Assembly (NCBI GenBank): GCA_963281255.1
Contig: OY725491.1
Span: 3,038,001-3,102,000 of the forward strand
Direction: 5' to 3'
DNA from: Aphrocallistes beatrix
Lineage: Eukaryota; Porifera; Hexactinellida; Sceptrulophora; Aphrocallistidae
Length of the DNA: 64,000 nucleotides
Position numbers and translations under genes: made by a program. Shown here one piece after another: positions 23,065 to 33,474 of this stretch (the first letter of the stretch is position 1; each line of letters starts with the position of its first letter). Under the pieces are notes generated by a model. That model had not been told where the DNA came from, ran no database searches, and saw only the letters and a list, made by a program, of their open reading frames with translations.

Positions 23065-24412
23065 TTTTGAAAAATTTACATACGGGATGGGAATGTGCTT
23101 CGTTTGTCAAACAGCCGCTTTGCGGCTGTTTAACGATTCATATCGTCACTTCGCACCAAAGGTTCAAATTGTAAAACAATACTCGGGCCTTCGGCCATCG
23201 GAAAATTCAAATTCAGGATTCTATTTTTAAGATCGGGGGTTTCATTATTGTGCTGCGTCATCATTACCTTATCATGATAACGTCAGTGTAATTCTGTAGA
23301 GTCATCCACACTGAACATTTCATCCATCATAAGTTTATTTCTATCTTTATCGTTCTCGAGTTATTAAGTTAAGAATGATTAAATAGGTGTAATGTGATTA
23401 GCGTATTTTAGATGTGTCATCATCACTTTATCATGCATGCTAACTTTGTAGAATCAACAACACTGAACATTTCATTCATCATAAGTCTATTCCTATCTCC
23501 TCTCGTTCTTGAGTTATTCAGCTGTGTATATTTAATTAGGATGATGACACGACAAAAGATTAAACCGCAAATATCTCTGAAATCCATTGTCCGATTTGGT
23601 CGGGGCTGAAATAAGTTCTAGATGACATCACTTCGCACCTTTGGTACTAATAAGAAGTCTCTACTATTTATAGATATTGTACAGTAAGCAAAACAAAAAT
23701 ATCACAAAATGCTCAGTTATCGTGGCAATTTAGCGTATATAAAAAATAATATATCGAGGTGCACAGCTACATACAGTCCCAGGACAAAAGTATTCGATCA
23801 CCACAATATTGGCCATACAAATAATACAAAATTGTGTCTACTTATGATGGATTACTATACAATCGAACGGTGAGCGATATTGCTCACTTGATTCCATATT
23901 CGTATTCTACGAATTCGAATTACCTATCGTAGAAGCTTTCAACTCAATAGATTGTCAACAAGGTTGTAAATTCTCAGCCTGTGGCACCATGAGCAACTTG
24001 GCCCAAGTTGCCACCATTATACATGATGGAGATGAATGGCACATGGTGGCACATTGAAAATTATCAACTATTTGCGTCGTTAATTAAATTGAAAGCTTCT
24101 ATAATGAATGGGTAAGTCGAATACGTAGATTGCGAATATGAAAGCAAATTTACAATATCTCTCACAGTTCGAATGCATATTCCATAACAAATAGACACAG
24201 TTTAGTATTATTTGTATGGCCAATATTGTGGTGGTCGAATACTTTTGTCCTGGAAGTGTATATATTCATAGCTTCTATAAAAATTTCAAGTCATTATCTC
24301 TACTGGTCTGGGCTGTACAGTGGACACGGCCAGCGGCCGGCCGGACTTCATTTGCCATTTTAGAAGTGTGCACTCCTATATACTATAGTACTTATATATA
24401 GGAAGCACACTA
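23065..24412 (-). repeat. dispersed repeat R1, copy 3 (inverted), carrying a MITE
   Basis: The reverse complement of copy 2. It runs from AGTGTGCTTCCTATATATA at the right edge (24412) to ATTCCCATCCCGTATGTAA at the left. A mariner-type MITE (23774-24258) is inserted after GCACAGCTACATA. The uninterrupted copies 1 and 2 supply the empty site. Confidence 0.75.
23774..24258. mobile_element. mariner/Tc1-type MITE, 485 bp, TA-flanked
   Basis: Ends CAGTCCCAGGACAAAAGTAT and, inverted, CACTTCCAGGACAAAAGTAT, with TA at 23772-23773 and 24259-24260. The long terminal repeats extend into CAATATTGGCCATACAAATA. The centre shares the GTGGCACC/GGTGGCAC and CATTATACATGATGG layout with related MITEs here. Its insertion in R1 is confirmed by intact R1 copies. 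Confidence 0.88.
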
Positions 24413-24918
24413 AAAACGGTATCCTGCCGGGGTTTTGTAGAATTTGGGTATATGAAATAATTGTCATTTAATTTTTCAGAAACTTGTAATTAAATTTTAA
24501 CACCTTAAAAATGGCATCCTCAGAATTTTGTAAAATTAAATTAAAAACTTATCGATTAAATTTCTCATAAAACTCGAAAAAATGGACAAGGTGTGTTAGC
24601 GCAGGTAAGTAAAATATGCTATATTTAAGTACCTGGTTAAGAATCAGAATGAACAATGAGAAAAGTAACTTGTACACAGCAAAGTTCAATGAGTAAGCAA
24701 CTGCAAAATCCATAGTCCGATTTGATCAGTAGTGAAATATGTCATAGAGTGTACCATCATCACTTTAACCAGACGACATTATGCAAATTTTATCAGATAC
24801 CCACACTGATCACCCAAAAATCCATGATCGAATATGTTTTTGGGATATAGGGACATAATTTATCCAATTAAAAGGATATAGGGATTTGTCCCCATATCCC
24901 AAGGATTTGGGGACAAAT

Positions 24919-24919
<1 letters not shown>
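24413..24919. other. AT-rich spacer
   Basis: No gene signature. Around 24826-24910 GGGATATAGGGACA-like motifs occur in both orientations, a possible small palindromic remnant. Confidence 0.4.
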
Positions 24920-24971
<52 letters not shown>

Positions 24972-24998
24972 TATATATATATACTATATATATATATA
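24920..24998. repeat. (TA)n microsatellite
   Basis: Nearly pure TA dinucleotides with two CTA interruptions. It directly abuts the left terminal repeat of the GINGER-like element. The right terminal repeat is likewise followed by (TA)n at 30166-30180, so the element probably inserted into a TA tract. Confidence 0.95.
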
Positions 24999-25082
24999 TG
25001 TTGCAGTCAGAATTCGTTTCCAGTCGAAACGCGTTTCCACTGTTAATAGAATATCATGGGTTATTTTTAACTTCAGTGTACT
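24999..25082. repeat. left terminal inverted repeat of the GINGER-like element
   Basis: Starts TGTTGCAGTCAGAATTCG, continues through CCAGTCGAAACGCGTTTC and ends AACTTCAGTGTACT. It aligns with the inverse of 30062-30165. It lacks an internal segment of about 20 bp (a second AATGCGTTTC copy) that is present in the right repeat. Confidence 0.92.
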
Positions 25083-25404
25083 GATTTAAAGTAAATGATG
25101 TTGTTTTAAGCACGATAACGATCTAATTTTAGGATTCAAATTGTATTTATTCATTAAAATAAGTTATGCTCATTCCCAAACTTCGCAATCGAAACATATG
25201 ATAAAGAAGAAAATAATGGTATCAAAAATGGTCATATTCAATTGCGTGTCAAGCGAAGACGGTTTCGCAATAGCAACAAAGACAGCTGAAGGGATTAGTT
25301 TGAGCTGTCTAAATACGTCAATTGGATGGGCAATACTTGTAGGCATTTATTTCTTGAGAAGATAAATACAGAAAATTATAACAAAAGACAATACAATCAC
25401 AGTC

Positions 25405-26414
25405 ATGATATCCCCTCGGGAAAAGTTCAGCAATTCCAATGAATCCTATCACTCTGTCCTCAGTTCAGCTCAGATTACAGATATCATCCGCATTTATTCT
25501 GATCCTCACCCTGTCCAAAAAGGAGCTGATCGCCAAAGGTACTACAGGATTAGGAAGAAATATGTAGTAAAACAGTCACAATCTGTTAAATTCCTATATA
25601 GCCAAGTGCAAAACTCACAGGATCTATTGAGAGTCGTATCCAAAGAATCGCTCTTCGAAACACTTGAGGCTGTCCACACGGAGGGAGAAAAGCACCTTGG
25701 AAGAGACCGGATGTCAGTAGTGCTTAAACAGAAGTATTCCGGCATTTCCAAAGAAGTGGTCCAATTATTTATGAAATCGTGTAGTGAGTGCGAACTTCAG
25801 AAATGTAAAAAGCAACTGAAATCTACGGTCACAAAACCAATACGTAGTTCAGATTTTGCTTCGAGGAGTCAAATTGACTTAATCGACCTGCAAAATACAC
25901 CAGAAATTAACAGGCCATACAACTTCTTAATGGTATATCAGGACCACCTTACCAAATTTGTTATGCTCCATCCTTTGAGAAGAAAGTCAGCACAAGAAGT
26001 TGTTGATAATCTTCTAGACGTATTTTGTTTGTTGGGGCCACCGCACATTCTACAGAGCGATAACGGTAGGGAATTTAAAAACATCAATCTTGCAACCTTT
26101 ATTCGAGAACAATGGCCTGAATCTAAAGTGATTCATGGAAAGGCGAGATATCCTCAGTCACAAGGCTCTGTTGAAAGGGTAAACAAAGAGATAAAAAAGG
26201 TGTTAGGATCTTTTATGCGGAAATCAAAAGATCTATGTTGGGTTAAATATGTAAATAGAACCCAGTACTCAATCAATACTAGTCCACATTCAACACTAGA
26301 GTAGAAGACTCCTTACAGAATCCTCTTCGGTCGGGAGCATGTACAGGGGCTTGAAGTGTTTGGAATCCCAGATGAAATTGCTGCAGATGTCACTACAGAA
26401 GAAGAGATGAATCA
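25405..26414 (+). CDS. integrase of the GINGER-like element, exon 1 (KRBA2/SCAND3-type), one premature stop
   Basis: The ATG at 25405 is the first in a frame opened by a stop at 25363. Residues 91-129 form an HHCC zinc-binding domain (H91, H97, C126, C129). The catalytic core has D158 (in SQIDLI), D219 (in QSDNGREF) and E257 (in QGSVERVN), the D-D-E triad of integrases. The pattern resembles KRBA2 and SCAND3 integrases. After residue 299 a TAG at 26302-26304 interrupts the frame, and the same frame resumes with KTPYRILFGREH, typical of this family. The stop is therefore most simply a point mutation. The exon ends at a strong donor, CA|GTAAGT (26414/26415), in phase 2. The product would cut and join transposon ends in the nucleus. 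An upstream exon cannot be excluded. Confidence 0.88.
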
Positions 26415-27282
26415 GTAAGTTTCGATATTTTGTTTTGTGCAAGGTGGCAATTAAGTTTTGTTACCCGTCAGCGTCAACTAATAAGTCGTAAACTAATCAA
26501 CCGATTAGAGAGTCGTCAAATTATACTTTGTAGAAAATTTCCCTCATTTCTTAACCATATTTCCAGTATATCCTCATTGTTTCTCTGCCATTCCACACAT
26601 ACTCCCACATAATCATTTGATAATTTTTCCATCTTCTTTCCAAATTAGCCTTTTAGTGATGAGTTAACTACTAAATCGTAGAATTGTAGGCCCTCTCTTG
26701 AGATTGTTAGATTCTCTCTGCAATATTTGACTCTCAAATATAAAATAAATTATTCCGCGCAAGTCCTCTCCTTTTAATTGCCAAACAAATCAGATGAGTG
26801 GAATTTTTGAGGTCTATCTTAGAGATAAACCCGACATTCCAATTGCTAAGCCAGAATTTGTTTTGAGACATGAGGTGTAGTGAAGTTTGCTTGAATATCC
26901 ACTTCAAATATTGAATATTCTTCGATCAGCGTTCTTGAATTTCGTCTCGAAAATATATGTTCCCTTTGTTTCTGAATTCATTTCATCTTGGTGGGATATA
27001 AATCAATCTTAAAAGTATTTCAACATTTGTTGACTATTCATGAAAATATTAGTGAGACAAAGCTTGTCTCTTATCTCGATTCTTAATTATTGTAAAAAGT
27101 ATGCTGTATATTTTGGAAAACGCATATCTAGTAATACTAGATGATAAATTTCGAAATTTCGCACTGAAATACAGAAATCAAAGCTACTTGCGGCTCTATC
27201 AAAATGTAACAGAAAAATAATTGTCACCTTGTATTAGTAAGTTAACTATTTAAGATAATAACTGAAATCTAACTTCCCTCAG
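26415..27282 (+). other. intron of the integrase gene (868 bp)
   Basis: Donor GTAAGT at 26415 and acceptor CTTCCCTCAG ending at 27282. Joining the exons completes a CAG codon and continues the frame into FLHAHAKEMDGE with no shift, which supports the splice. The interior is AT-rich and without coding signal. Confidence 0.82.
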
Positions 27283-28285
27283 GTTCCTTGCACACGCTAA
27301 GGAGATGGACGGTGAACAGACCATGACCAACACAGATCCAGTGAATTCTGAAGTTGTCAACGTTCAAGAAACGTCCAGCTTTCTCTCTGACGATTCCTAC
27401 ATGCAAGACATAAATCAAGAAAATATTAGGTTTAATGTTAACATGGATTACAATTCTCCTAACTCACCAGCTCAAGAGCCCACCATTCCACTTGAACATT
27501 CTCCTCCGTACACACCAATTCCCACGATTACGCATTACGCTGCTCCTCTCCTGTTGGGCGACCAAGATGGGCAAGATATTGAGCTGGAATCACACTCTCC
27601 CAGTTTGTTTACCCAGATTCAAAACCTAGAAACAGAGAGCTGTGATTACGGGAATGAACCTAGTTGTGCTGTTTGCCAACAAAGTTGCAGTAGAGCTCAC
27701 CATTGTCCTGGCTGCGATCTTCCTGTCCATACCATTTGTGGTCAACCAGTTGCAGGTCTTGAAGGGTTTGGGAGTCCTGTGTGGTGTGTGAGTTGTTTCC
27801 TAAAAGAAAGAGAAGGTTCACACAATCAAGGCCGAACATCTGTAAAACGTGGACAAAAAAAGCAAATACAAAGAATGGAGAAGCAAACACTAAAGAAGGC
27901 GAAGCAACTTGACATCGGTGACAACATACTTGTTCATGTTCCTGAGGTTGATAAAAGGTCACCGTTTGATTCACCCAATATTTCAGGTGTTATAACGGAA
28001 CGGAACGAAGAAGGGTACCTAAAGATTGGTACTAGTGCAGGAACACTAGATAGATCTTATCTCCCTTCAGAAGTGAAATTTTCTTTTTCACATTTTCTCT
28101 CCCTTGAAGACGTTCCTAACGTGATCGTCACACTGCGAAAAGCAGTTTTGGCCTCTTCTCTCGGCAAAAGCAGACTCTTTTGCCATTGTACTAGCGGGTA
28201 TGGGTCTAATCGCTGTAGATGTAGACGATTAGGAAAGATATGCAACTCTAAGTGCCATAAGAAATTAGCGTGCCATAACAAGTAA
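27283..28285 (+). CDS. integrase of the GINGER-like element, exon 2: zinc finger and Cys-rich tail
   Basis: The open frame runs to TAA at 28283-28285. After an acidic, Pro-rich stretch, around 27655-27800, comes a Cys/His cluster: C-x2-C-x3-C, HHCPGC, VHTICG and WCVSC, a treble-clef or PHD-like finger. A basic segment rich in Lys follows. Next is a small beta-type domain beginning LDIGDNILVHVPEVDK and containing VITERNEEGYLKIGT, which is typical of the C-terminal part of KRBA2/SCAND3-type integrases. The end is a Cys-rich motif, CHCTSGYGSNRCRCRR, with three more cysteines. Two lines support membership in the same gene: phase match with exon 1 and the family's domain order. An internal ATG at 27305 could also start a shorter product. 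Confidence 0.85.
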
Positions 28286-29366
28286 TGTTGCAGTTTTACT
28301 CTTACTGTAATATCTTGTTATTGAATTGACATCAGTACGTGCCTAGAAAATGCAAATACGACTACAATAGGTAGGCTGTTTTGAGAAGGCTTAATATGGA
28401 TCGATTATCAACGAATATTGAAGTTGAGAACAATTAACAAGTAATCAGTGTCAATTTCATTGTTGTTAAGGAATATTGGAATAAGTGGATAAAATGGTAA
28501 TTATCTTGACTTCACCAAGACCACAGAAATTACAGGTTGCTCTTATCGCGTTTCTTCTCAACTGTCTGCATACGCGCATGAGCTCAATGCTTTCGGACTA
28601 ATGGCATGATTCCGATACTCTTCAAATATTAACCATGTCGGGACATAATCCCCTAGTCTTTTGGAGCAGGGAATTACGTATATTTATCTAGGTTCGTGAA
28701 AAGAACATAATATGGTCAGTATTGGTCACTGTTTGTTGGAAACTTGTTTCAGCCGCCCTGCCCGCATCTAAATTTTTGTACTGCATTTAACGTCAACTTT
28801 GTTTTTATTGCATCACTTTTTCATTCATTTACACTGTACTTCAATTGTAAAATACAGATGATTTCTACTAGAACAAGGTCTAACCTTTGGTCGCTCATAG
28901 AAAACATAAGATTAAGGATTGTGTTTCATATATGGAGGAAATTATCAATTTTCACCATCCATATTAATAAGGTTTTGAGATATGTTGCTAGCTATGTCTC
29001 TATTTCTCTTGAAAATTCCGAAAAGAATTTAATAGCAAAAATGAACGGAACAGGAGAAAGAGTTTCTACTACTGAAATTTTTCTCCACCTTTACCTTGCT
29101 ATAACTGACCCTGGGTCGAGATGTTGAACCTTTCTGTTGGATCTTAACTATTCAACGCATTTAATAATTTATCCATTTCATTCTTTAACGATGTTAAATT
29201 ATACTAATTCACTTGTATATAGGATGTCAGTAACAATATTTTTGCAAGGTAATTGATATAATTAAATATGAGATGATTATGAAATGCTGTCTGTGTCCTC
29301 ACAAGAGATATTTGAGGAGCTGAAACAGGTTTACTATTAACAGTAATGGCCCTACTATACTACTAG
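28286..29366. other. 3' non-coding part of the GINGER-like element
   Basis: AT-rich. A 127-codon open stretch at 28744-29127 has no family signature and is probably chance. Confidence 0.45.
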
Positions 29367-29525
29367 CAAGGCCGTAGGCGCCAGGTTTCAAGTGGTCCGG
29401 TTGGGACAAAAAGTGGTCCAGTTGAAACCAGTCCCGAATGTACCAAATAGTGCATTTGGCACATAAAATTCTTCAAAAGTGGTCAGATTGAAACCGGACC
29501 TACAGTACCGATGGCTACGGTCCTG
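29367..29525. mobile_element. 159-bp MITE with CARGRCCGTAG ends
   Basis: Starts CAAGGCCGTAGGCG and ends with the inverse of CAGGACCGTAGCC. ACTAG stands on both sides, a possible 5-bp duplication. GTGGTCCGGTTG and its relatives repeat inside (AGTGGTCCAGTTGAAACC, AGTGGTCAGATTGAAACC). Its left end resembles that of the insertion at 38705-38823, which also shows a 5-bp duplication. Confidence 0.5.
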
Positions 29526-30061
29526 CTGACTAGTATACAACCAACCTCTCGCTTCTGGCAATCAATAACAATTCCATGTTCATCATGAGTATCGGTTATA
29601 AAAATATTCATCCACATGCTATTATAAATAAAAAAAGGGTTTGAAATGTCAAATAAAATACTAGTATATCACCTTGAAAGATAAAATACTTATTTATCAC
29701 CTGCTTTCTTTATTGAACTCTGAAGTATTTATTGATTAATTTCTCATGTTTCCTAAACAGCCTATATTTCTCATCATGGGTGGGCGTGATTGTGGTAAAT
29801 GACTCTAGTTCCATATATGGATTCAGATCAATTAAGAAATAGAAATACATAGGGAGAATGCAGACTAAGAGATTATATTCTAGCATATAATGTTATCCTT
29901 CAAATATAATATCATTTATAAATACATACTGTTAACAATTCTCACAAATTACTTAAACACAGTGAATGGGCAAAAATTGTTTGGGATATATTTAACAGAT
30001 ATGTGGACAAGGAGCTAAATTCTGGTAAATAAAATGTAAAGTCATCATTCTAATTAAAATT
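29526..30061. other. right non-coding part of the GINGER-like element
   Basis: No gene signature recognised before the terminal repeat begins at 30062. Confidence 0.45.
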
Positions 30062-30165
30062 AGTACACTGAAGTTAAAAATAACCCATGATATCCTATTA
30101 ACAGTGGAAACGCATTTTGACTAGTCGAAACGCGTTTCGACTGGAAACGCATTCTGACTGCAACA
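30062..30165. repeat. right terminal inverted repeat of the GINGER-like element
   Basis: Inverse of the left repeat, with an extra GCATTTTGACTAGTCGAAAC-type segment. It ends CTGACTGCAACA and is followed by (TA)n. Confidence 0.92.
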
Positions 30166-30180
30166 TATATATATATATAT

Positions 30181-30678
30181 ACAAGCGCGCTTCGCTTGCT
30201 TGTGCTTCGCGGCTGGCGGACACTTCGTGTCCGCCTGAGGTTCCCTTCGGTCGCCTGAAGGTGACATTGGTTAATTAAACGGGATATATCATCTCTAAAT
30301 ATGTCCATCTTAGTTTTAAAATCGATATCACTCGAAAAAACACCAAATTTGTCAATTTTTAAAATTTTGATGAGTAATGATGACGTCATAGCAAATTGAT
30401 GAGTCATCATTTTTTGATAATAGTTTATTCATATGTGAGACGTGTTAGGATACAGATTCTATTAAAATTTCAGCCTTCTATCTCCTATAATGGCTGAGTT
30501 ATGCCCGAATAACTGTGTTGCTTAACTTTTAAAAATGTGACAATGACGTCATAATTCCATGATGAGTAGACATTTTGCTCTGAGCTCAGAACTTACTGGA
30601 GCCATAGCCAAAAGACTCCCACATGCCAAAAATCAGCCTTCTACACCGTGCAGTTTCTTCAATCAATTCGTTACAGAT
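30181..30678 (+). mobile_element. GC-hairpin/CRE repeat, unit 1 (full length)
   Basis: The left end is ACAAGCGCGCTTCGCTTGC with the hairpin GGCGGACACTTCGTGTCCGC. The body carries TGATGACGTCA, GTGATGAGTCA-like and AATGACGTCATAATTCC sites and GAGCTCAGAAC. The right end is AATCAATTCGTTACAGAT followed by (TA)n. About 500 bp and non-coding. Units of the same order recur at 30738-31234, 31252-31729 and elsewhere in the window. The class is unknown. Hairpin end, AT microsatellite and lack of long inverted repeats recall Helitron-derived non-autonomous elements (inference). Confidence 0.85.
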
Positions 30679-30737
30679 ATATATATACACACATACATAT
30701 AGATTAATCGAGATTTAATAGTAAGGATATATATATA

Positions 30738-31234
30738 TCTGTAACGAGTTGATTGAAGAAACTGCCAGGCAGAAAAAGCTGATTTTTGGGAAGTAGGAGT
30801 TTTTTGGCAATGACTCCACTAAGTTCTGAGCTCAGAGCAAAATGTCGACTCTTCATGAAATTATGACGTCATTGTCATATTTTTAAAAGTTAAGCATCAC
30901 AGTTATTCGAGCATAACTCAGTCATTATAGGAGATAGAAGGCTGAAATTTTAATAGAATCTGTATACTAACATATCTCACACATGACACAACTATCATCT
31001 AAAAATAATGACACATCACTTTGTTATGACGTCATCATTACACATCAAAAATTTTAAAAATTGATAATTTTCGTGATTTTTCGTGCGATATCGATCATAA
31101 CAGTAGAATAGACGTATTTAGAGTTGTTATTTAACTTATAATTTACCAATGTGACCCCAGGTGACCGAAGGGAGCCTCTGGCGGACAGAAAGTGTCCGCC
31201 AGCCGCGCAAAGCAAGCAAGCGAAGCGCGCTTGT
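30738..31234 (-). mobile_element. GC-hairpin/CRE repeat, unit 2 (inverted)
   Basis: The reverse-complement orientation of unit 1. It starts ATCTGTAACGAGTTGATTG and ends AAGCGAAGCGCGCTTGT, and keeps both TGACGTCA sites (30864, 31028). Confidence 0.85.
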
Positions 31235-31251
31235 ATATATATATCTATATA

Positions 31252-31729
31252 TCTGTAACGAATTGATTGAAGAAACTGCCGGAGACAGAAAGCTAATTTT
31301 TCGCTATGGCTCCACTAGGTTCTGAGCTCAGAGCAAAATGTCGACACATCATGGAATTATGACGTCATTCTCTCATTTTTAAAAGTTAAGCAATACAGTT
31401 ATTCGAGCATAACTCAGCCATTATAGGAGATAGAAGGCTGAAATTTTAATAGAATCTGTATGCTAACATACCTAACATATGATGCAACTATTATCAAAAA
31501 ATGATGACTCATCACTTTGTTATGACGTCATCATTAAGCATCAATTTTGAAAAATTGATAATTTTTGTGCTTTTTCGTGCGATATCGATTATAACAGTAG
31601 GACGGACGTATTTAGAGATGTTATCTCCCATATGATTAATCAATGGTCACCACAAGCGACCGAAGGGAGCCTCTGGCAGACACAAAGTGTCCCCCAGCCG
31701 CGCAGCGCAAGCAAGCGAAGCGCGCTTGT
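31252..31729 (-). mobile_element. GC-hairpin/CRE repeat, unit 3 (inverted)
   Basis: Same orientation as unit 2, in tandem with it after a short TA tract. TGACGTCA sites lie at about 31360 and 31524. At its GC end begins TTGATTTAAATCA repeated three times (31729-31768), which is not seen in the other units. Confidence 0.85.
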
Positions 31730-31839
31730 TGATTTAAATCATGATTTAAATCAATGATTTAAATCACTTCAAAACTACCTTCCAGTGCGAATGTTATTAT
31801 CTATGTTTAAAGTGTTACACATTTGAGTGTTCTGATCCC

Positions 31840-32110
31840 TTAGACGAAAAGTTGGCTCATCACGGAATAGTGACGTCATTGTCACCTTTTATATAATTAG
31901 AAATTTCAGTTTTCGCACATAACTAACATTTTAGGTGATAGATTCTTCAGAATTTAATTGAAAGTGTATATTAATCTGCCGCTCCAGCTGATCCCACCAT
32001 CCATCGAATATGATGATTCATCACTCCGCTATTACGCCATCGTTACCTATCCTGAATTTGAAAAATAAAAATTTTGCAATTTTTCAATAAGATAATTGAT
32101 GTCCCATTTT
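31840..32110 (-). repeat. GC-hairpin/CRE repeat, diverged unit 4
   Basis: Retains the body order (GTGACGTCATTGTCACC, a TTTTCGCACATAACTAACATT-like block, GATGATTCATCACTCCG) but lacks the GC end. An old copy. Confidence 0.55.
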
Positions 32111-32369
32111 TGGTGGGATGCTGTTACAAAGTTACTTGTCTCCCTAAGTAAAGTGTCGGAGGGGTAACTTTCTTCAAGTAAGTATCTCCCGAAGACACTT
32201 TACTCAGGGGGGTCTCAGTCCTCGGTTAGTTGGAGGGGGCTTCAGCTTGGGATACAGCTGCGTAGAAATCAGCGGTATTATGGAGTATAAACTGGGTATC
32301 TGGGTTTAATGATTAAATCTTTCGTAAAGTTGTGCGTTCAAGGAAGGTGTCCATTCTGTTGGGTCTAGT
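32111..32369. other. spacer with an imperfect inverted repeat
   Basis: AGTAAAGTGTCGGAGG and CTCCCGAAGACACTTTACT (about 32144-32210) are inverted. No other feature. Confidence 0.4.
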
Positions 32370-32736
32370 CATGGCCTACTTAATATACGGCTATATATGT
32401 CACCGAGAAGGCCATAAAACGAAGAGGGCAGTTTTAACAAAATCAAAATTTAATTAGACCGATAAATCAAAAACCGCTTCCGATAGACATTTGAAATGTA
32501 TTATTACCATATACAAACATTATATCAGAGTATCCAATTCCGCTGTCAAAAATGTTATATGTCATCAATGTGATTGCGCAATAGGTTCTTTTTACAGCGG
32601 AAAATGTTGCTGTTCCAGCTCATATTAAACATCGTTATCTGCATTTCTAATGCTTGATTTTTTGATGGAGCAACAATAGGAAGACCTCAAGCCAATAAAT
32701 CTGAAAATTTAGTCAGAATGTCGACAAAAAATTATA

Positions 32737-33214
32737 CACTGCCCCACCAAAAGTATTCGTACTCCTCAATAATTCCCATATAAATTGTATAAATCGTATC
32801 AATTTTTGGAGTCAATAGTAATAAATCAGTAACAGTTTGACTAAATTTGGCTTAAAATTTATATTCTACAAACTCGATTTACTCATTTTATAGTCTTTCA
32901 ACTCAATTACTCTATTTTAGGGTTAAATATTTTAACCTGTGACACCTGGTTCCACTAACGCCATCATCTATAGTGGCACTAATTTATGGTATGTAGCACA
33001 ATGAAGTAAATGTCCAAATATTTATGTTTGAAGGAGAGTAATTGAGTTGAGAGACTATACATACAATGAGTAAATCGAGTGTGTAGAATAAGGATTTTAA
33101 GCCAAATTTAGTCAAACTGTTACTGATTTATTACCATTGACTAAAAAATAGATACGATTTATACAATTTGTATGGGAGCTATTGGGGTGTACGAATACTT
33201 TTGGTAGGGCAGTG
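32737..33214. mobile_element. mariner/Tc1-type MITE in the left fold-back arm, 478 bp
   Basis: Ends CACTGCCCCACCAAAAGTAT and, inverted, CACTGCCCTACCAAAAGTAT, with TA on both sides (32735-32736, 33215-33216). The inverted repeats continue for about 200 bp towards the centre. The opposite fold-back arm lacks it, confirming insertion. Confidence 0.92.
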
Positions 33215-33474
33215 TATGTTTAAGCCATAGCTCGAAAAGTATAGATCGTAGACACTAAGAAATTATACCATTTAATCCGTAAACTATTACTTTCTATATG
33301 AGAATAATACTATTCACATGTCTATTTTCAATAAGTTCTGAGTTATCCATGATTTTATCATGATCTATAGAGAAGTAATGAGATGTGACAAAATCCTAGA
33401 TAACTCAGAACTTATTGAAAATAGACATGTGAGTAGTAGTATTCTCATATAGAAAGTAATAGTTTACGGATTAA

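Larger units (their letters stand above)
24999..30165 (+). mobile_element. GINGER-like DNA transposon with KRBA2-type integrase, 5.17 kb
   Basis: Bounded by inverted repeats (24999-25082 and 30062-30165) that start TGTTGCAGTCAGAAT and end in CA at the other side. Between them lies a single two-exon gene, 25405-26414 plus 27283-28285, for an integrase with a Cys-rich tail. GINGER elements are cut-and-paste DNA transposons whose transposase is related to retroelement integrase, and KRBA2 and SCAND3 are host proteins with related integrases. The 5'-TG...CA-3' ends suit an integrase. A target duplication cannot be read because both flanks are TA repeats. One in-frame stop suggests this copy is recently dead. 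Confidence 0.8.

Noticed and set aside
24886..25089. Protein read through the (TA)n tract
   Set aside because: Tyr-Ile repeats are simply the microsatellite translated, followed by the terminal inverted repeat.
28744..29127. 127-residue protein inside the GINGER-like element
   Set aside because: No family motif, AT-driven composition; lies in the 3' non-coding part of the element.
30060..30410. 116-residue minus-strand protein with HLQATEG...RQPRS motif
   Set aside because: It reads through the GC-hairpin unit and the terminal repeat; the same peptide recurs wherever the hairpin repeat occurs (for example 48757-48969), so it reflects the repeat, not a gene.
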